The notes below the pieces were generated by a model. That model was not told the origin of the DNA. It saw nothing but the letters and a program-made list of their open reading frames with translations, and did no database searches. A program made the translations under genes and the position numbers. Positions 16,650 to 25,032 of a stretch of 64,000 bases of DNA are shown piece after piece. Each line of letters begins with the position of its first letter. Within the stretch, counting starts at the first letter, position 1. This stretch comes from Paractinoplanes polyasparticus (GTDB lineage Bacteria; Actinomycetota; Actinomycetes; Mycobacteriales; Micromonosporaceae): the NCBI RefSeq assembly GCF_019710575.1, contig NZ_JAHWFK010000040.1, positions 124,001-188,000 on the forward strand. Direction: 5' to 3'.

Positions 16650-17387
16650 TCACGGCCGGCCGCTATCAAACGAAACCCTACGCGCCACGACGTCACGCGC
16701 GACGTCTCCCAAGGCCCTGTCCTCGGCGTAGGCGTAGGCGCGCAGCCGGGCCAGCGCATCCGCCAGCGAGATACCCAACTGCACGGCCACCATTCCCTGC
16801 GCCTGGAACAGCTCGGCCCGCTGCCCCACCACCTCGTCGTCCAGGCCGTCAGCGGCGGCCCCGGGCACCGCCCGGGCCTGACCGTCGAGCAACGTCATCA
16901 CCGCTATGTCAGCGAAGGTCAAAGCGTCCCGGAACTCATCCGGAGTCAGGGAGCCCACCTCGCCCCGGAAGACGTCGAGGGCACCCAGGCGCGCCGCGCC
17001 GATCTGCAGCGGGAATGCGAACACCGCTCGCACACCCTTGTCGTGCAGCGCGGACGCGTACCCCGGCCATCGGCTCATCGCCCCGTCCGAGAGGTCGGGC
17101 ACGAGCACGGGCCGGCGATCGGTGAACGCGTCCAGGCACGGACCCTCACCCAGCGAGAACTGCAGCTCCTCGAGTGGTTCGTAGGCGGGCTCGGACACCG
17201 CCGCCACGCCCCGCATCCCGCCGGTGGCCAGCACGCTGACCCCGGCGCCGGAAGCGGACAGGGTCCGCCCGGCGGCGGTGCACAACCGGCGGAGCTTTCC
17301 CGCCACACCGTGGTGGTCACCGGGCCGGGACGGCTCGTCCGCGACCAGGCGGGCCACGCGGACGACGAACTCATCCACGACGGTCAC
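16650..17387 (-). CDS. GAF-ANTAR transcription antitermination regulator
   Basis: 245 residues, same plan as its downstream neighbour: a GAF domain about residues 20-165 (FSLGEGPCLDAFTDRRPV, VFAFPLQIGAARLGALDVF) and an ANTAR domain about 180-240 (VGQRAELFQAQGMVAVQLGI, ARLRAYAYAEDRALGDVARDVV). Typical targets are nitrogen, stress or lipid genes with leader hairpins; none is identified here. The pair are probably co-transcribed. No canonical two-hairpin ANTAR target was recognised in the leader. Confidence 0.85.
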   Translation of the reverse strand: MTVVDEFVVRVARLVADEPSRPGDHHGVAGKLRRLCTAAGRTLSASGAGVSVLATGGMRGVAAVSEPAYEPLEELQFSLGEGPCLDAFTDRRPVLVPDLSDGAMSRWPGYASALHDKGVRAVFAFPLQIGAARLGALDVFRGEVGSLTPDEFRDALTFADIAVMTLLDGQARAVPGAAADGLDDEVVGQRAELFQAQGMVAVQLGISLADALARLRAYAYAEDRALGDVARDVVARRVSFDSGRP

Positions 17388-17567
17388 CAGGGGGATCGCC
17401 GCGCCGTAGCAGCGCCGCCGGCGGGCGTGAACGGCTCTTCATGGCCGCACCTCTCCCTGACTAGGGGAACCGCCGAGGACCAGGGCAGCAGCACATCCGA
17501 TAGTTCCTGTGAGCTTCACAGTACCGCCGCCCGGCGTGTGACCACGAGGCGACGTGCTCCCACCCGG

Positions 17568-18875
17568 ATGAGAGACTCGACGGGTGAAACGACCAGGACC
17601 TCCGGTCACCGAGTGCGCCCGCCCTTGACGTGGCCGCTCGGCCGCCGGGCACACCGCCGGCGTGAGGCGGCACAACAGCCGGCGCCGCCCTCCGGCGTGT
17701 TTCCGGCTCTGCTCGAGGACGATCTCGGCGACCTGTATGACGAGGCGCCCTGCGGCTTCATCTCCACGCTGCCGGACGGCACGATCGCGAAGGTCAACAC
17801 CACCCTGCTCAACTGGACGGGCTGGGCCCGGGCGGACCTGATCGGCCGCCGCCGCTTCGCCGACCTGCTCGCACCCGGCAGCCGCATTCTCTACGAGGCC
17901 CGGTACGCACCGCTTCTGTACCTGCAGGGCGAGGCCAAAGGCGCCGCGCTCGAGTTGCGTACCGGTGGTGACCACCCGCTGCCGGTTCTGATCACCTCCA
18001 CCGTCAAGGTCGGACGCAGCGGTGCTCCGTTGCTGATCCGGACGACTGTCTTCGACGCGCGCGAGCGGCGTGCGTACGAGAACCAGCTGCTGGAAGCCCG
18101 GCAGGCGGCCGACCGCGAACGGGACCGGCTCCGCCTGCTTGTCGTCGGCCTTCAGCGCAGCCTGCTTCCGGCCTCGTTGGCGGCTCCGCCCGGCATGACG
18201 ACGGCGTCTCATTACCACATGGCCTCCGACGACGAGGTCGGCGGCGACTTCTACGACATTTTTCCCCTGTCCGGCGACCGGTGGGGTTTCTTCCTCGGTG
18301 ACGTCCGCGGAAAGGGGGTGGCGGCGGCCGCGGTGACCGCCGCCACCCGCTACACCTTGCGCGCGGCCGCCGTTTACGACTCCGAGCCGGTCGCTGTGCT
18401 CAAGAACCTCAATGCCGTCCTTTATCAGGAGTACGCCGCACCGGGGCACCGGCACTGCACGGTCATCTTCGGCGTCCTCGAACGGCGGGGCAGCGGCTAC
18501 ACCGCCACGGTGGCCTCCGGCGGCCACCCGCCGGCCCTCGTCGTGCGTGCCGACGGTTCCGCTGCGTACCACTCGACCGACGGTGGCGCGCTGATCGGCA
18601 TTCTGGCCGAGCCGCGTCTGGTCGCCCGGACGATCTCGCTGGGTGCGGGTGACACCCTGATCCTGTACAGCGACGGGCTGACCGAGGCCCGCACCGGGAG
18701 CGGTGAGCGGTACGGCGAAGAGGCGTTGCTGGAGTTCGCGAAGGGGGCCGGTCCGACCAGCGCCCCGGCGGTCGTCGAGGCGCTCGCCGGCCTGCTCACC
18801 ACGTTCACCGAGGTCGACGACGACGTTGCCATGATCGCGCTTACCGTGAACGGTTCGGCCCGGCCGCCGGCGTGA
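17568..18875 (+). CDS. PAS-SpoIIE family protein phosphatase
   Basis: 435 residues from the ATG at 17568; in-frame GTGs at 17613 and 17697 are alternatives and none has a strong ribosome site. A PAS domain covers about residues 55-170 (LYDEAPCGFISTLPDGTIAKVNT and on). After a short coiled linker a PP2C/SpoIIE domain follows, with metal-binding SDDEVGGDFYDIF, GDVRGKGVAAA, ASGGHPPALV and DTLILYSDGLTEAR. It should dephosphorylate a STAS-domain anti-anti-sigma protein. The STAS/HATPase genes 5 kb upstream are possible members of the same circuit. Confidence 0.85.
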   Translation: MRDSTGETTRTSGHRVRPPLTWPLGRRAHRRREAAQQPAPPSGVFPALLEDDLGDLYDEAPCGFISTLPDGTIAKVNTTLLNWTGWARADLIGRRRFADLLAPGSRILYEARYAPLLYLQGEAKGAALELRTGGDHPLPVLITSTVKVGRSGAPLLIRTTVFDARERRAYENQLLEARQAADRERDRLRLLVVGLQRSLLPASLAAPPGMTTASHYHMASDDEVGGDFYDIFPLSGDRWGFFLGDVRGKGVAAAAVTAATRYTLRAAAVYDSEPVAVLKNLNAVLYQEYAAPGHRHCTVIFGVLERRGSGYTATVASGGHPPALVVRADGSAAYHSTDGGALIGILAEPRLVARTISLGAGDTLILYSDGLTEARTGSGERYGEEALLEFAKGAGPTSAPAVVEALAGLLTTFTEVDDDVAMIALTVNGSARPPA

Positions 18876-18944
18876 ACCCGGTCGCCGGGTGCCGTGCGGC
18901 AACGCCCCAACGGGCTTACGTCCAAATCGCGCCGGGACGTAGGC

Positions 18945-19109
18945 CCGTGCTAGATTGGTCCGGTTGCAGTATTGATTTCCTTGGACGTTTCCCGACGCCT
19001 GATGGGTCTCAACCCGTCAGGCGTTTTTTGTTTCGTCGGTACACGGTGATCAGCGCGGCGACGCGGGGCGGCGCACAGTGCGCCACTCACGAGTCGACAG
19101 GAGAAAAAC
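18945..19109 (+). promoter_or_regulatory. Promoter and long conserved 5' leader of cold-shock gene 1
   Basis: GTGCTAGATT (a -10-like TAGATT) is followed by GTTGCAGTATTGATTTCC, ACGTTTC, then a strong hairpin and T-run, GGTGATCA-CGCGGCG, CGCACAGTGCG and AGGAG before the ATG. The leader of the second cold-shock gene (24834-25015, minus strand) has the same blocks in the same order. The untranslated leader is about 150 nt. Confidence 0.65.
18991..19025 (+). terminator. Terminator-like hairpin inside the cold-shock leader
   Basis: ACGCCTGATGGGT-ctca-ACCCGTCAGGCGT is a 13-bp stem with one mismatch, followed directly by a T-run. It looks like an intrinsic terminator placed before the gene, so attenuation or a temperature-dependent fold is possible. 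Confidence 0.6.
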
Positions 19110-19313
19110 ATGGCCACCGGTACCGTCAAGTGGTTCAACGGCGACAAGGGATTCGGCTTCATCGCTCAGGACGGTGGCGGCGCTGACGTGTTCGCACACT
19201 TCTCGGCGATCGCCTCCTCCGGCTTCCGCAGCCTCGAAGAGAACCAGCGGGTCGAGTTCGACGTCGAGCAGGGCGCCAAGGGCCTGCAGGCGGCGAACAT
19301 CCGCCCGCTGTAA
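19110..19313 (+). CDS. Cold-shock domain protein 1
   Basis: 67 residues: MATGTVKWFNGDKGFGFIAQ, then ADVFAHFSAI and the C-terminal ANIRPL. Both RNA-binding motifs of the CSD fold (KGFGFI and VFAHF) are intact, and the length is standard. It binds single-stranded RNA/DNA and probably acts as an RNA chaperone. 63% or more of residues match the second copy at 24630-24833, and the two share a long leader. AGGAG lies upstream, and a hairpin follows the stop. Confidence 0.95.
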   Translation: MATGTVKWFNGDKGFGFIAQDGGGADVFAHFSAIASSGFRSLEENQRVEFDVEQGAKGLQAANIRPL

Positions 19314-19320
19314 CAAGACG

Positions 19321-19350
19321 GCCCGGCGCTCCTCGAAGAGCCGCCGGGCT
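19321..19350 (+). terminator. Stem-loop after cold-shock gene 1
   Basis: GCCCGGCGctc-ctcgaa-gagcCGCCGGGC followed by TTGG, 7 nt after the stop codon. Confidence 0.6.
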
Positions 19351-19448
19351 TGGTGGCGGCCGGTTGCCCACGGTTGTAGATCCGCGTTCGCTCGCGTGAT
19401 CTCCCCTGGTCAGCCGGCCGTCTCCGTTTCGGGCGCGGGCGGCAACGG

Positions 19449-21452
19449 TCATCGGGTCGTGCAGGATGTCGTGCTCCTGGCGGCGGGGTTGCTCTCCGAG
19501 GTGAGAGTCACCGTTGGCCGGCGGGTGCTCTTCGTCCAGACCTCCACCGGTGACGTCCGGCCGGCGGGGATGCCGACCACCGTGCGGGGGAGTGCGGCTC
19601 CCTCGGCCGTGACGCGGAAGACGTCGGCGGCTCGGCCGGTGTTGCGTACGCGAATGGTGCAGCGCGCCCAACCGGTGTGGTCGGGGCGGGCCGTGGCCGG
19701 GTACGCCTTGACGCCCCGGGCGGACGGGCCGGCTCCGTCGAGGGAGCGGACAGCCACCTCGTACGACAGCACGCCCTTGTTGTTCCGTTGGCGGTCGAGA
19801 ACGTAGAAGTGCAGGCGGTTCGGCGTGTCGACGTACTCGAATCGGCTGCCCGAGCCGGTGCCGGCGTGGAAGAGGGCGTCGGAGAGCTGGCGGTAGTCAC
19901 CGATCGTCATCTTCTGCGGCGTGCCGTCCGGCAGCACGAAGTCGACCTTGTCGATGTCCTGCGGGTTGGCGTCGACGGTCCAGATGAACGGGGCGGCGTC
20001 CGCGTCCTTGGTCTTGGCCAGCAGCACGCCGGAGTCGGGCGTGAACGAGTCGAAGCCCATCCGGTCGACCACCTCGAGCGTGTAGTTGCCGTAGCCGCCG
20101 CCGTCGCAGAACGGATCGGTCGCGGTGTCGCAGGCGGGCGAGCGGTCGCCGCCGTCGAGCGTCACGTTGATGCCCGCGAGCCCCTGATCGACCGCTCGGG
20201 CCGTCACGCGGGTCATGACCACACCCGAGGCGGCCAGCGCTTCGCGGGAAAGGCGCAGCACCGCATCGGACGAGACGATGCCGAGCTTCATCTTGTTGCG
20301 CAGCATGTGCTGGGCGCCCATCGACGAACCGGCCGTGCCCGGGATCAGCCAGCGGCTGTGCGGGCCGCCGGGACCGTTGAACGTGCCCCGGCTGAGCATT
20401 TCCCACGGTCCGCTGTAGTCGCGGCGGGCCGGGATCCCGTACGGGTTGTTGTAGTTGTCGCCGACCCCGAGGATGTGGCTGAACTCGTGGGCGTACGTCG
20501 ACATGCCCGAGCTCTCGGCCTGCAGCGAGCTGCCCTGGGTCGCGTTGGGCCAGATGTTCGCCGACGCCTGCCACGAGGTCCAATCGACGTAGCGGGTGGC
20601 GTTCCAGTTCGGCAGCGCGTCGTCCGGCGGCCCGAAGTCCTCGGTCACGTCCTCTTTGGTGGTGAACTTCATCGGCCCGAACTCCTGCCAGGTGGCCGAT
20701 TCGTCCTGCCCGGCCGAGAGGAAGAAGACGAAGTCGTAGCGGGCAGCCTCGTCCTCGCCCACCGCGGTGATCCAGGCGGCGCGGGCGTCGGTACGCAGAT
20801 TGCGGCCGCAGGTGTCACCGGCCGGGCAGCCCTGCCCGCGCTGCATCTGGGCCTCGATGCCGTACTCGTGGCTCTCGTTCGGCATCTGGTAGACGCCGAA
20901 CGCGCTCAGCTCGATGCCGAACCGCCCGTTGGAGTCCTCCATCCAGTACTCGTGGATGGTGTGGCCGCGGTTGAGCCCGCCGGGCCGGTTGAGGAAGTCG
21001 CGGTAGAACTGCGGCACGTCGGCGCGGGCGAGATTCTGGACGCCGGACGGGTTGCCGTAGATGGTGGAGTTCGCCGGCTGCGTGACGACGAACGGCTGGT
21101 TCGGATAGTCGACGAGCACGAGAGCGCCGTTGAAGTTGCGCTCCGACCCGCGTACGGCCGGATTCGCCCAGTCGGTGCCGGGCACCGGCCGGTAGTCGGA
21201 CCACGTCATCGTGTCGGGCAGCTCGTAACGCTGGGGATCGATCGGCTGCGGCCCACCACTGCCCGGGCGGCTCAGCGTCGCGGCCTCGTCGACCTGCCAC
21301 GGCTGGGTCTGCGGCCAGTGCCGCATGCGCCAGGGCGTGTCCGGGTCGACTTGCTCCACGGCCGCGGCCGTGGCCGGCGAGGCGGCGAGGGCACCGGCCA
21401 CGGCCAGCACCACGACGGACATTGCCGAGACCAGGCGTCGCGCGCTCGTCAT
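19449..21452 (-). CDS. Secreted M6-family metalloprotease
   Basis: 667 residues. A signal peptide (basic MTSARR, hydrophobic core, cleavage near ATAAAVEQ) shows export. The zinc motif HEFSHILGVGD (about residues 322-332) has the HExxHxxGxxD pattern of immune-inhibitor-A-like M6 peptidases. Upstream are SGMSTYA and a cysteine-containing region (CPAGDTCGRN); another Cys pair is at CDTATDPFC. The C-terminal ~100 residues are beta-rich and end in a CARDB-like segment. It is divergent from the MMPL gene. It probably degrades extracellular protein. Confidence 0.85.
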   Translation of the reverse strand: MTSARRLVSAMSVVVLAVAGALAASPATAAAVEQVDPDTPWRMRHWPQTQPWQVDEAATLSRPGSGGPQPIDPQRYELPDTMTWSDYRPVPGTDWANPAVRGSERNFNGALVLVDYPNQPFVVTQPANSTIYGNPSGVQNLARADVPQFYRDFLNRPGGLNRGHTIHEYWMEDSNGRFGIELSAFGVYQMPNESHEYGIEAQMQRGQGCPAGDTCGRNLRTDARAAWITAVGEDEAARYDFVFFLSAGQDESATWQEFGPMKFTTKEDVTEDFGPPDDALPNWNATRYVDWTSWQASANIWPNATQGSSLQAESSGMSTYAHEFSHILGVGDNYNNPYGIPARRDYSGPWEMLSRGTFNGPGGPHSRWLIPGTAGSSMGAQHMLRNKMKLGIVSSDAVLRLSREALAASGVVMTRVTARAVDQGLAGINVTLDGGDRSPACDTATDPFCDGGGYGNYTLEVVDRMGFDSFTPDSGVLLAKTKDADAAPFIWTVDANPQDIDKVDFVLPDGTPQKMTIGDYRQLSDALFHAGTGSGSRFEYVDTPNRLHFYVLDRQRNNKGVLSYEVAVRSLDGAGPSARGVKAYPATARPDHTGWARCTIRVRNTGRAADVFRVTAEGAALPRTVVGIPAGRTSPVEVWTKSTRRPTVTLTSESNPAARSTTSCTTR

Positions 21453-21565
21453 CCCGCCATCCTGGCAGGGGAATCGACAAACCTCAATGAGAGCGGTTGC
21501 GCCCCGGCGGCCCGTGGTGATTGCATAGCCGCGGCTGCCCCTCCGGCGCCTGTCAGGAGGGCGTC

Positions 21566-23671
21566 ATGCTGGCTGGGCTAGGTCGTGCGATGTATGTGCG
21601 GCGCCTCGCCGTCATCGCCGTGTGGCTGGCCGTCGCGGTGGCCGGCGCGGTGTTCGGTGGCTCTGTCTACGATCGCACGCAGTCGGTCGAGACTCTGCCC
21701 GCCGGCGCCCCGGCCGCCGTCGCGCAGGACCGTCTCGACGCGGTGGCGCCCGAGGGCGAGCGGGTCGTCGCGCTGATCTCCGGGCGCGACGTCGGCGCCA
21801 TCGGCCTGATCGACAGCGTCACCCGGACCGCGTTCGAGATCCGGGCCATCCCCGGCGTGGCCGAGGTCGAGGATTCGTACACCACCGGGACGCGGAAGAT
21901 CTCCACCGACAACCGCAGCTCGTTGGTCTCGGTGGAGTTGCAACCGGGCCTGAGCGACGACGAGGCGTTGCGGGTGGCCGACCAGGTGAGCGCCGCCCTG
22001 CGCCGCATCGACGCGCCCGAGATTCTCGTCGGCGGCGAGTTGCTCGCCGAGCGGGAGTTCGGCGACCAGGCCGTCCGGGACGCCGCCGTCGGCGAATCCG
22101 TGGCTCTGGTCTGCGTGGCGCTCCTGCTGATCGTGCTGCTGGGCGGTCTGGTGGCCGGCCTGCTGCCGTTGGCGGCCGCCCTGGGCGCGGTCGCCGCCAC
22201 GCTGCTGACGCTGACCGGGCTGGCCCGCCTGCTGCCGGTCAGCGAGTACGCGGTCAACGTGGTCACCCTGCTCGGCATCGGGCTGGCCGTCGACTACAGC
22301 CTGCTGATGATTTCCCGGTTCCAGCAGGAGCGGTCCGCCGATCCGCGCGCGCCGCTGGCCGACCTCATCGAGCGTACGGTGGCCACCGCCGGCCGGGCCG
22401 TGCTGGTTTCCGGCTCGGCGGTCGCCGCCGCGCTGGTGGGGTTGTTCGCCTTCGGCGATCCGTTGCTGGCCGCGATGGCCATGGGCGGAGCACTGGTCGT
22501 CGTTCTGGCCACGGCGGCCGGGCTGACACTGGTGCCTGCGCTGATCGCCACCGCCCACCGGCGCATCCCGGCGCACAGCCGATGGCGCCGGCGGGGCCCC
22601 GGCCTGCTCGCCCGACTGGCCGGGTTCGCTCAACGCCGGCCGCGTGCGGTGGCGCTGACCACGACGGCCGGCCTGCTGGCGTTGAGCGCTCCGCTGTTCT
22701 TCGTGGAGTTCGCCAACTCCGACGTCCGCGTGCTGCCGACGAGCAGCGAGGCCCGACAGGCGTACCAGGCGACGCAGCAGAAGTTCGCCGACCCGCCGAA
22801 GCAGCCGCTGACCGTCGTCGTCGAGAAGGCGCCGGACCAGCCCGGCATCCCCGAGCTGTTCGAGGCCATGGAGCGGCTGCCGGGCGTATCCGACGTGTAC
22901 GTACGGTCGGAGCTGCCACCCGGGGTGAGCGTGGCCGACGTGGTGCCGAGCGGGGCCGCCGACAGCCGGGAGGCCCAGCAGCTGGTGACCGCCCTGCGGG
23001 CCCTCGACGCGCCCGCTCCCGTGCTGGTAGCCGGGCCTGCGGCGGAGCTGACCGACGCCAGACGATCGGTGGCCGAGCGCCTGCCCGTCGCTCTGGCGAT
23101 CATCGTCCTGGCCACCGGAGCGCTGCTGTTCGCCCTCACCCGCTCGGTGGTGGTGCCGGTCAAGGCCATCGCGATGAACCTGCTGACCCTGCTGGCGACC
23201 ATGGGGGTGCTGGTCGCGGTCTTCCAGTGGGGCTGGGGCGCGAGCGTGCTGAACTTCGAACCGTGGGGCGCGCTCGACCTGACGACTCCACTGCTGCTGT
23301 TCGTGTTCGCCTTCGGGCTGTCCATGGACTACGAGGTGTTCCTGCTGGCCCGCATCAAGGAGGAATGGGACCGGCGGACGGCCACCGACGCCGCGGCCAA
23401 CGACCGCGCCGTCCTGGCCGGGATCACCGCCGCCGGTCCGGTCGTCACCACGGCCGCCCTGGCGATCGGCATCGTCTTCCTCGGCTTCGTCCTCGGCGGC
23501 CTGGTCGCGGTGAAGGAGATCGGCGTCGGCATGGCCGTGGCGGTCCTGCTGGATGTCACCGTCGTGCGCGGCCTGCTCCTCCCGGCGACGATGTCGCTGC
23601 TGGGCCGGTGGAACTGGTGGCGGCCGGGCATCACCACCCCGGCGCCGGCCCCGCGGGTCCCCGTCGGCTGA
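21566..23671 (+). CDS. MMPL family transporter
   Basis: 701 residues from an ATG with AGGAGG ideally placed. Typical RND/MMPL plan: membrane helix 1 (VRRLAVIAVWLAVAVAGAVFG), an outside loop domain, helices 2-6 with GIGLAVDYSLLMISRFQQE (proton-relay Asp-Tyr), a second helix and outside domain, then helices 8-12 with FGLSMDYEVFLLARIKEEW. The two D-Y motifs at equivalent positions are the family signature. It exports lipids or hydrophobic compounds by proton motive force. Substrate unknown; no lipid biosynthesis genes adjoin it. Confidence 0.9.
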   Translation: MLAGLGRAMYVRRLAVIAVWLAVAVAGAVFGGSVYDRTQSVETLPAGAPAAVAQDRLDAVAPEGERVVALISGRDVGAIGLIDSVTRTAFEIRAIPGVAEVEDSYTTGTRKISTDNRSSLVSVELQPGLSDDEALRVADQVSAALRRIDAPEILVGGELLAEREFGDQAVRDAAVGESVALVCVALLLIVLLGGLVAGLLPLAAALGAVAATLLTLTGLARLLPVSEYAVNVVTLLGIGLAVDYSLLMISRFQQERSADPRAPLADLIERTVATAGRAVLVSGSAVAAALVGLFAFGDPLLAAMAMGGALVVVLATAAGLTLVPALIATAHRRIPAHSRWRRRGPGLLARLAGFAQRRPRAVALTTTAGLLALSAPLFFVEFANSDVRVLPTSSEARQAYQATQQKFADPPKQPLTVVVEKAPDQPGIPELFEAMERLPGVSDVYVRSELPPGVSVADVVPSGAADSREAQQLVTALRALDAPAPVLVAGPAAELTDARRSVAERLPVALAIIVLATGALLFALTRSVVVPVKAIAMNLLTLLATMGVLVAVFQWGWGASVLNFEPWGALDLTTPLLLFVFAFGLSMDYEVFLLARIKEEWDRRTATDAAANDRAVLAGITAAGPVVTTAALAIGIVFLGFVLGGLVAVKEIGVGMAVAVLLDVTVVRGLLLPATMSLLGRWNWWRPGITTPAPAPRVPVG

Positions 23672-23741
23672 CGCGAGGCGGATCGCAGTCCTGCGCCCGA
23701 TGTCGTGTAATTGTTGGCGATCAACCGGCGCTTGCGTGACG

Positions 23742-24575
23742 ATGCGGGCCATGAAGGACACGCGGCCATCCGGTAAGCAGTACGCGGCCTTCATCTCGTA
23801 CGGGCATGCGAGCAATGAGGAGATCGCGGCGGCCGTCGAAAACGGCCTGAAACGCCTCGCGAAGCCGTGGAACCGCCTTCGTGCCCTGGAGGTGTTCCGC
23901 GACCGGAGCAGCCTGGCGGCCGGGCCGGCACTCGACGTGGGCCCGTGATCCGGGCTCGATGGCGCTGACCGACCCGCAGTTCCGGGCGGAGATCCTCAAC
24001 CTCGCCGCGCTTTCCAGACCCTCACTCCGATGCCGGGCCCGGAGATGCTCGAGGACGTCTGCGCCGATGTCATGGAGGCCGCCTGGACCGACCGTGGACG
24101 GGCGCTGATCCTCCGCAACGAGGACTTCTACGAGACGTACGCCCTGGACGGGGCCGCCCTGGTGGAAAGGGCCTGTCGGCTGGCGGGACGCGACCTGACC
24201 CCCGACGAATGGCAGCAGTTCATTCCCGAGTGGCTGTACGAGCGCACCTGCGCCGGTGCGGCGGAGGAGCCGCCGCCGGCTGCTTCCTCCGCTCCGGCTG
24301 TCGCTGGACCTCCGGCGGCAGCTGACGGGGACAAGTCCGAAAAGATCCTCGAGGTGCAGCGTGTCGCCGGTGTGCGGCTCCCGGAGTGCGCGGGCCGGGC
24401 GGTCCCGGCCACCTGCTGGTACGTCAGTCTGCGGTTTCTCGACGAGGCAGTGATCACCCGGATGTCGGCCGGGGAGCCGGTCGCCTACTACCGCGTGGTC
24501 CGGACGGGCCAATGGGTGGTGCGGGACCAGGCGAAGGCCGGGCCGGCCGTGATCCCGCCGGCCTGGGCCAGGTAG
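23742..24575 (+). pseudogene. Remnant of a TIR-WD40 protein (internal deletion)
   Basis: The first piece, from ATG 23742 or 23751, reads KQYAAFISYGHASNEEIAAA, LKRLAKPWNRLRALEVFRDR and SSLAAGPAL. This is the start of a bacterial TIR domain (F-x-S-Y-x-H, then V-FRD-x-SL) that stops after about 65 residues at 23946-23948. From about 24045 in the same frame the sequence reads VMEAAWTDRGRALIL and LVERACRLAGRDLTPDEWQQ, then a YERTC. This is the usual end of the last WD40 blade in TIR-WD40 proteins. The rest of the TIR domain and nearly all blades are gone. An ~85-residue unrecognised tail follows. Confidence 0.6.
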
Positions 24576-24582
24576 GACGCGA

Positions 24583-24614
24583 AACGGCGGCCCGCTGTTA
24601 AGCGGACCGCCGTT
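24583..24614 (-). terminator. Stem-loop between TIR/WD40 remnant and cold-shock gene 2
   Basis: AACGGCGGCCCGCT / AGCGGACCGCCGTT, 14-bp stem with one mismatch and a GTTA loop. It lies 16 nt beyond the cold-shock stop on the minus strand and can act in both directions. Confidence 0.65.
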
Positions 24615-24629
24615 CGTGGAGCGCGTAAA

Positions 24630-24833
24630 TCAGAGCGGGCGGATGTTCTCCGCCTGCGGGCCCTTCTGGCCCTGAGTGATGTCGAACTCGACCTTCTGGT
24701 TCTCGTCGAGGCTGCGGTAGCCACTCGTCGCGATCGCAGAGAAGTGGGCGAAGACGTCAGCGCCACCGTCGTCGGGGGTGATGAAGCCGAAGCCCTTGTC
24801 GGCGTTGAACCACTTCACGGTACCAGTCGTCAT
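24630..24833 (-). CDS. Cold-shock domain protein 2
   Basis: 67 residues: MTTGTVKWFNADKGFGFITP, ADVFAHFSAIATSGYRSLDE, AENIRPL. Start set by GGGAG and by alignment with copy 1. RNA-binding motifs KGFGFI and VFAHF are intact. A long leader on the minus strand shares blocks with copy 1, suggesting the same regulation. It lies 17 kb from no other cold gene except copy 1 and is followed by a strong hairpin. Confidence 0.95.
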   Translation of the reverse strand: MTTGTVKWFNADKGFGFITPDDGGADVFAHFSAIATSGYRSLDENQKVEFDITQGQKGPQAENIRPL

Positions 24834-25015
24834 GTCTGCTCCCTTGCAGGCTGTTCGAGGCCGCACTGTGCGAACCCGTACGCGCCGCCGCGTTGATCAC
24901 CCGCGCCGAACCGACACGACAAACGAAAGGCGCCGAGCGGGTTTGGACAACCCATTCAGGCGCCAGAAACGTCATGGAAATCAAAACTGCAACGGGAAAG
25001 ACACTAGCATGACCG
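24834..25015 (-). promoter_or_regulatory. Promoter and conserved 5' leader of cold-shock gene 2
   Basis: Read on the minus strand: ATGCTAGTGT, GTTGCAGTTTTGATTTCC, ACGTTTC, a hairpin built from GGCGCC-TGA-ATGGGTT and AACCCG-CTC-GGCGCC followed by TTTCGTTT, then GGTGATCA-CGCGGCG, CGCACAGTGCG and AAGGGAG. Same order and spacing as the leader of copy 1, although the hairpin sequences differ, which suggests the fold is what is kept. Confidence 0.65.
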
Positions 25016-25032
25016 CTGTCACTCGTCGAGTG

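Noticed and set aside
17043..17567. Upstream extension of the PAS-SpoIIE protein
   Set aside because: The extra sequence is antisense to the GAF-ANTAR gene and is Arg/Gly/Pro-rich without a fold.
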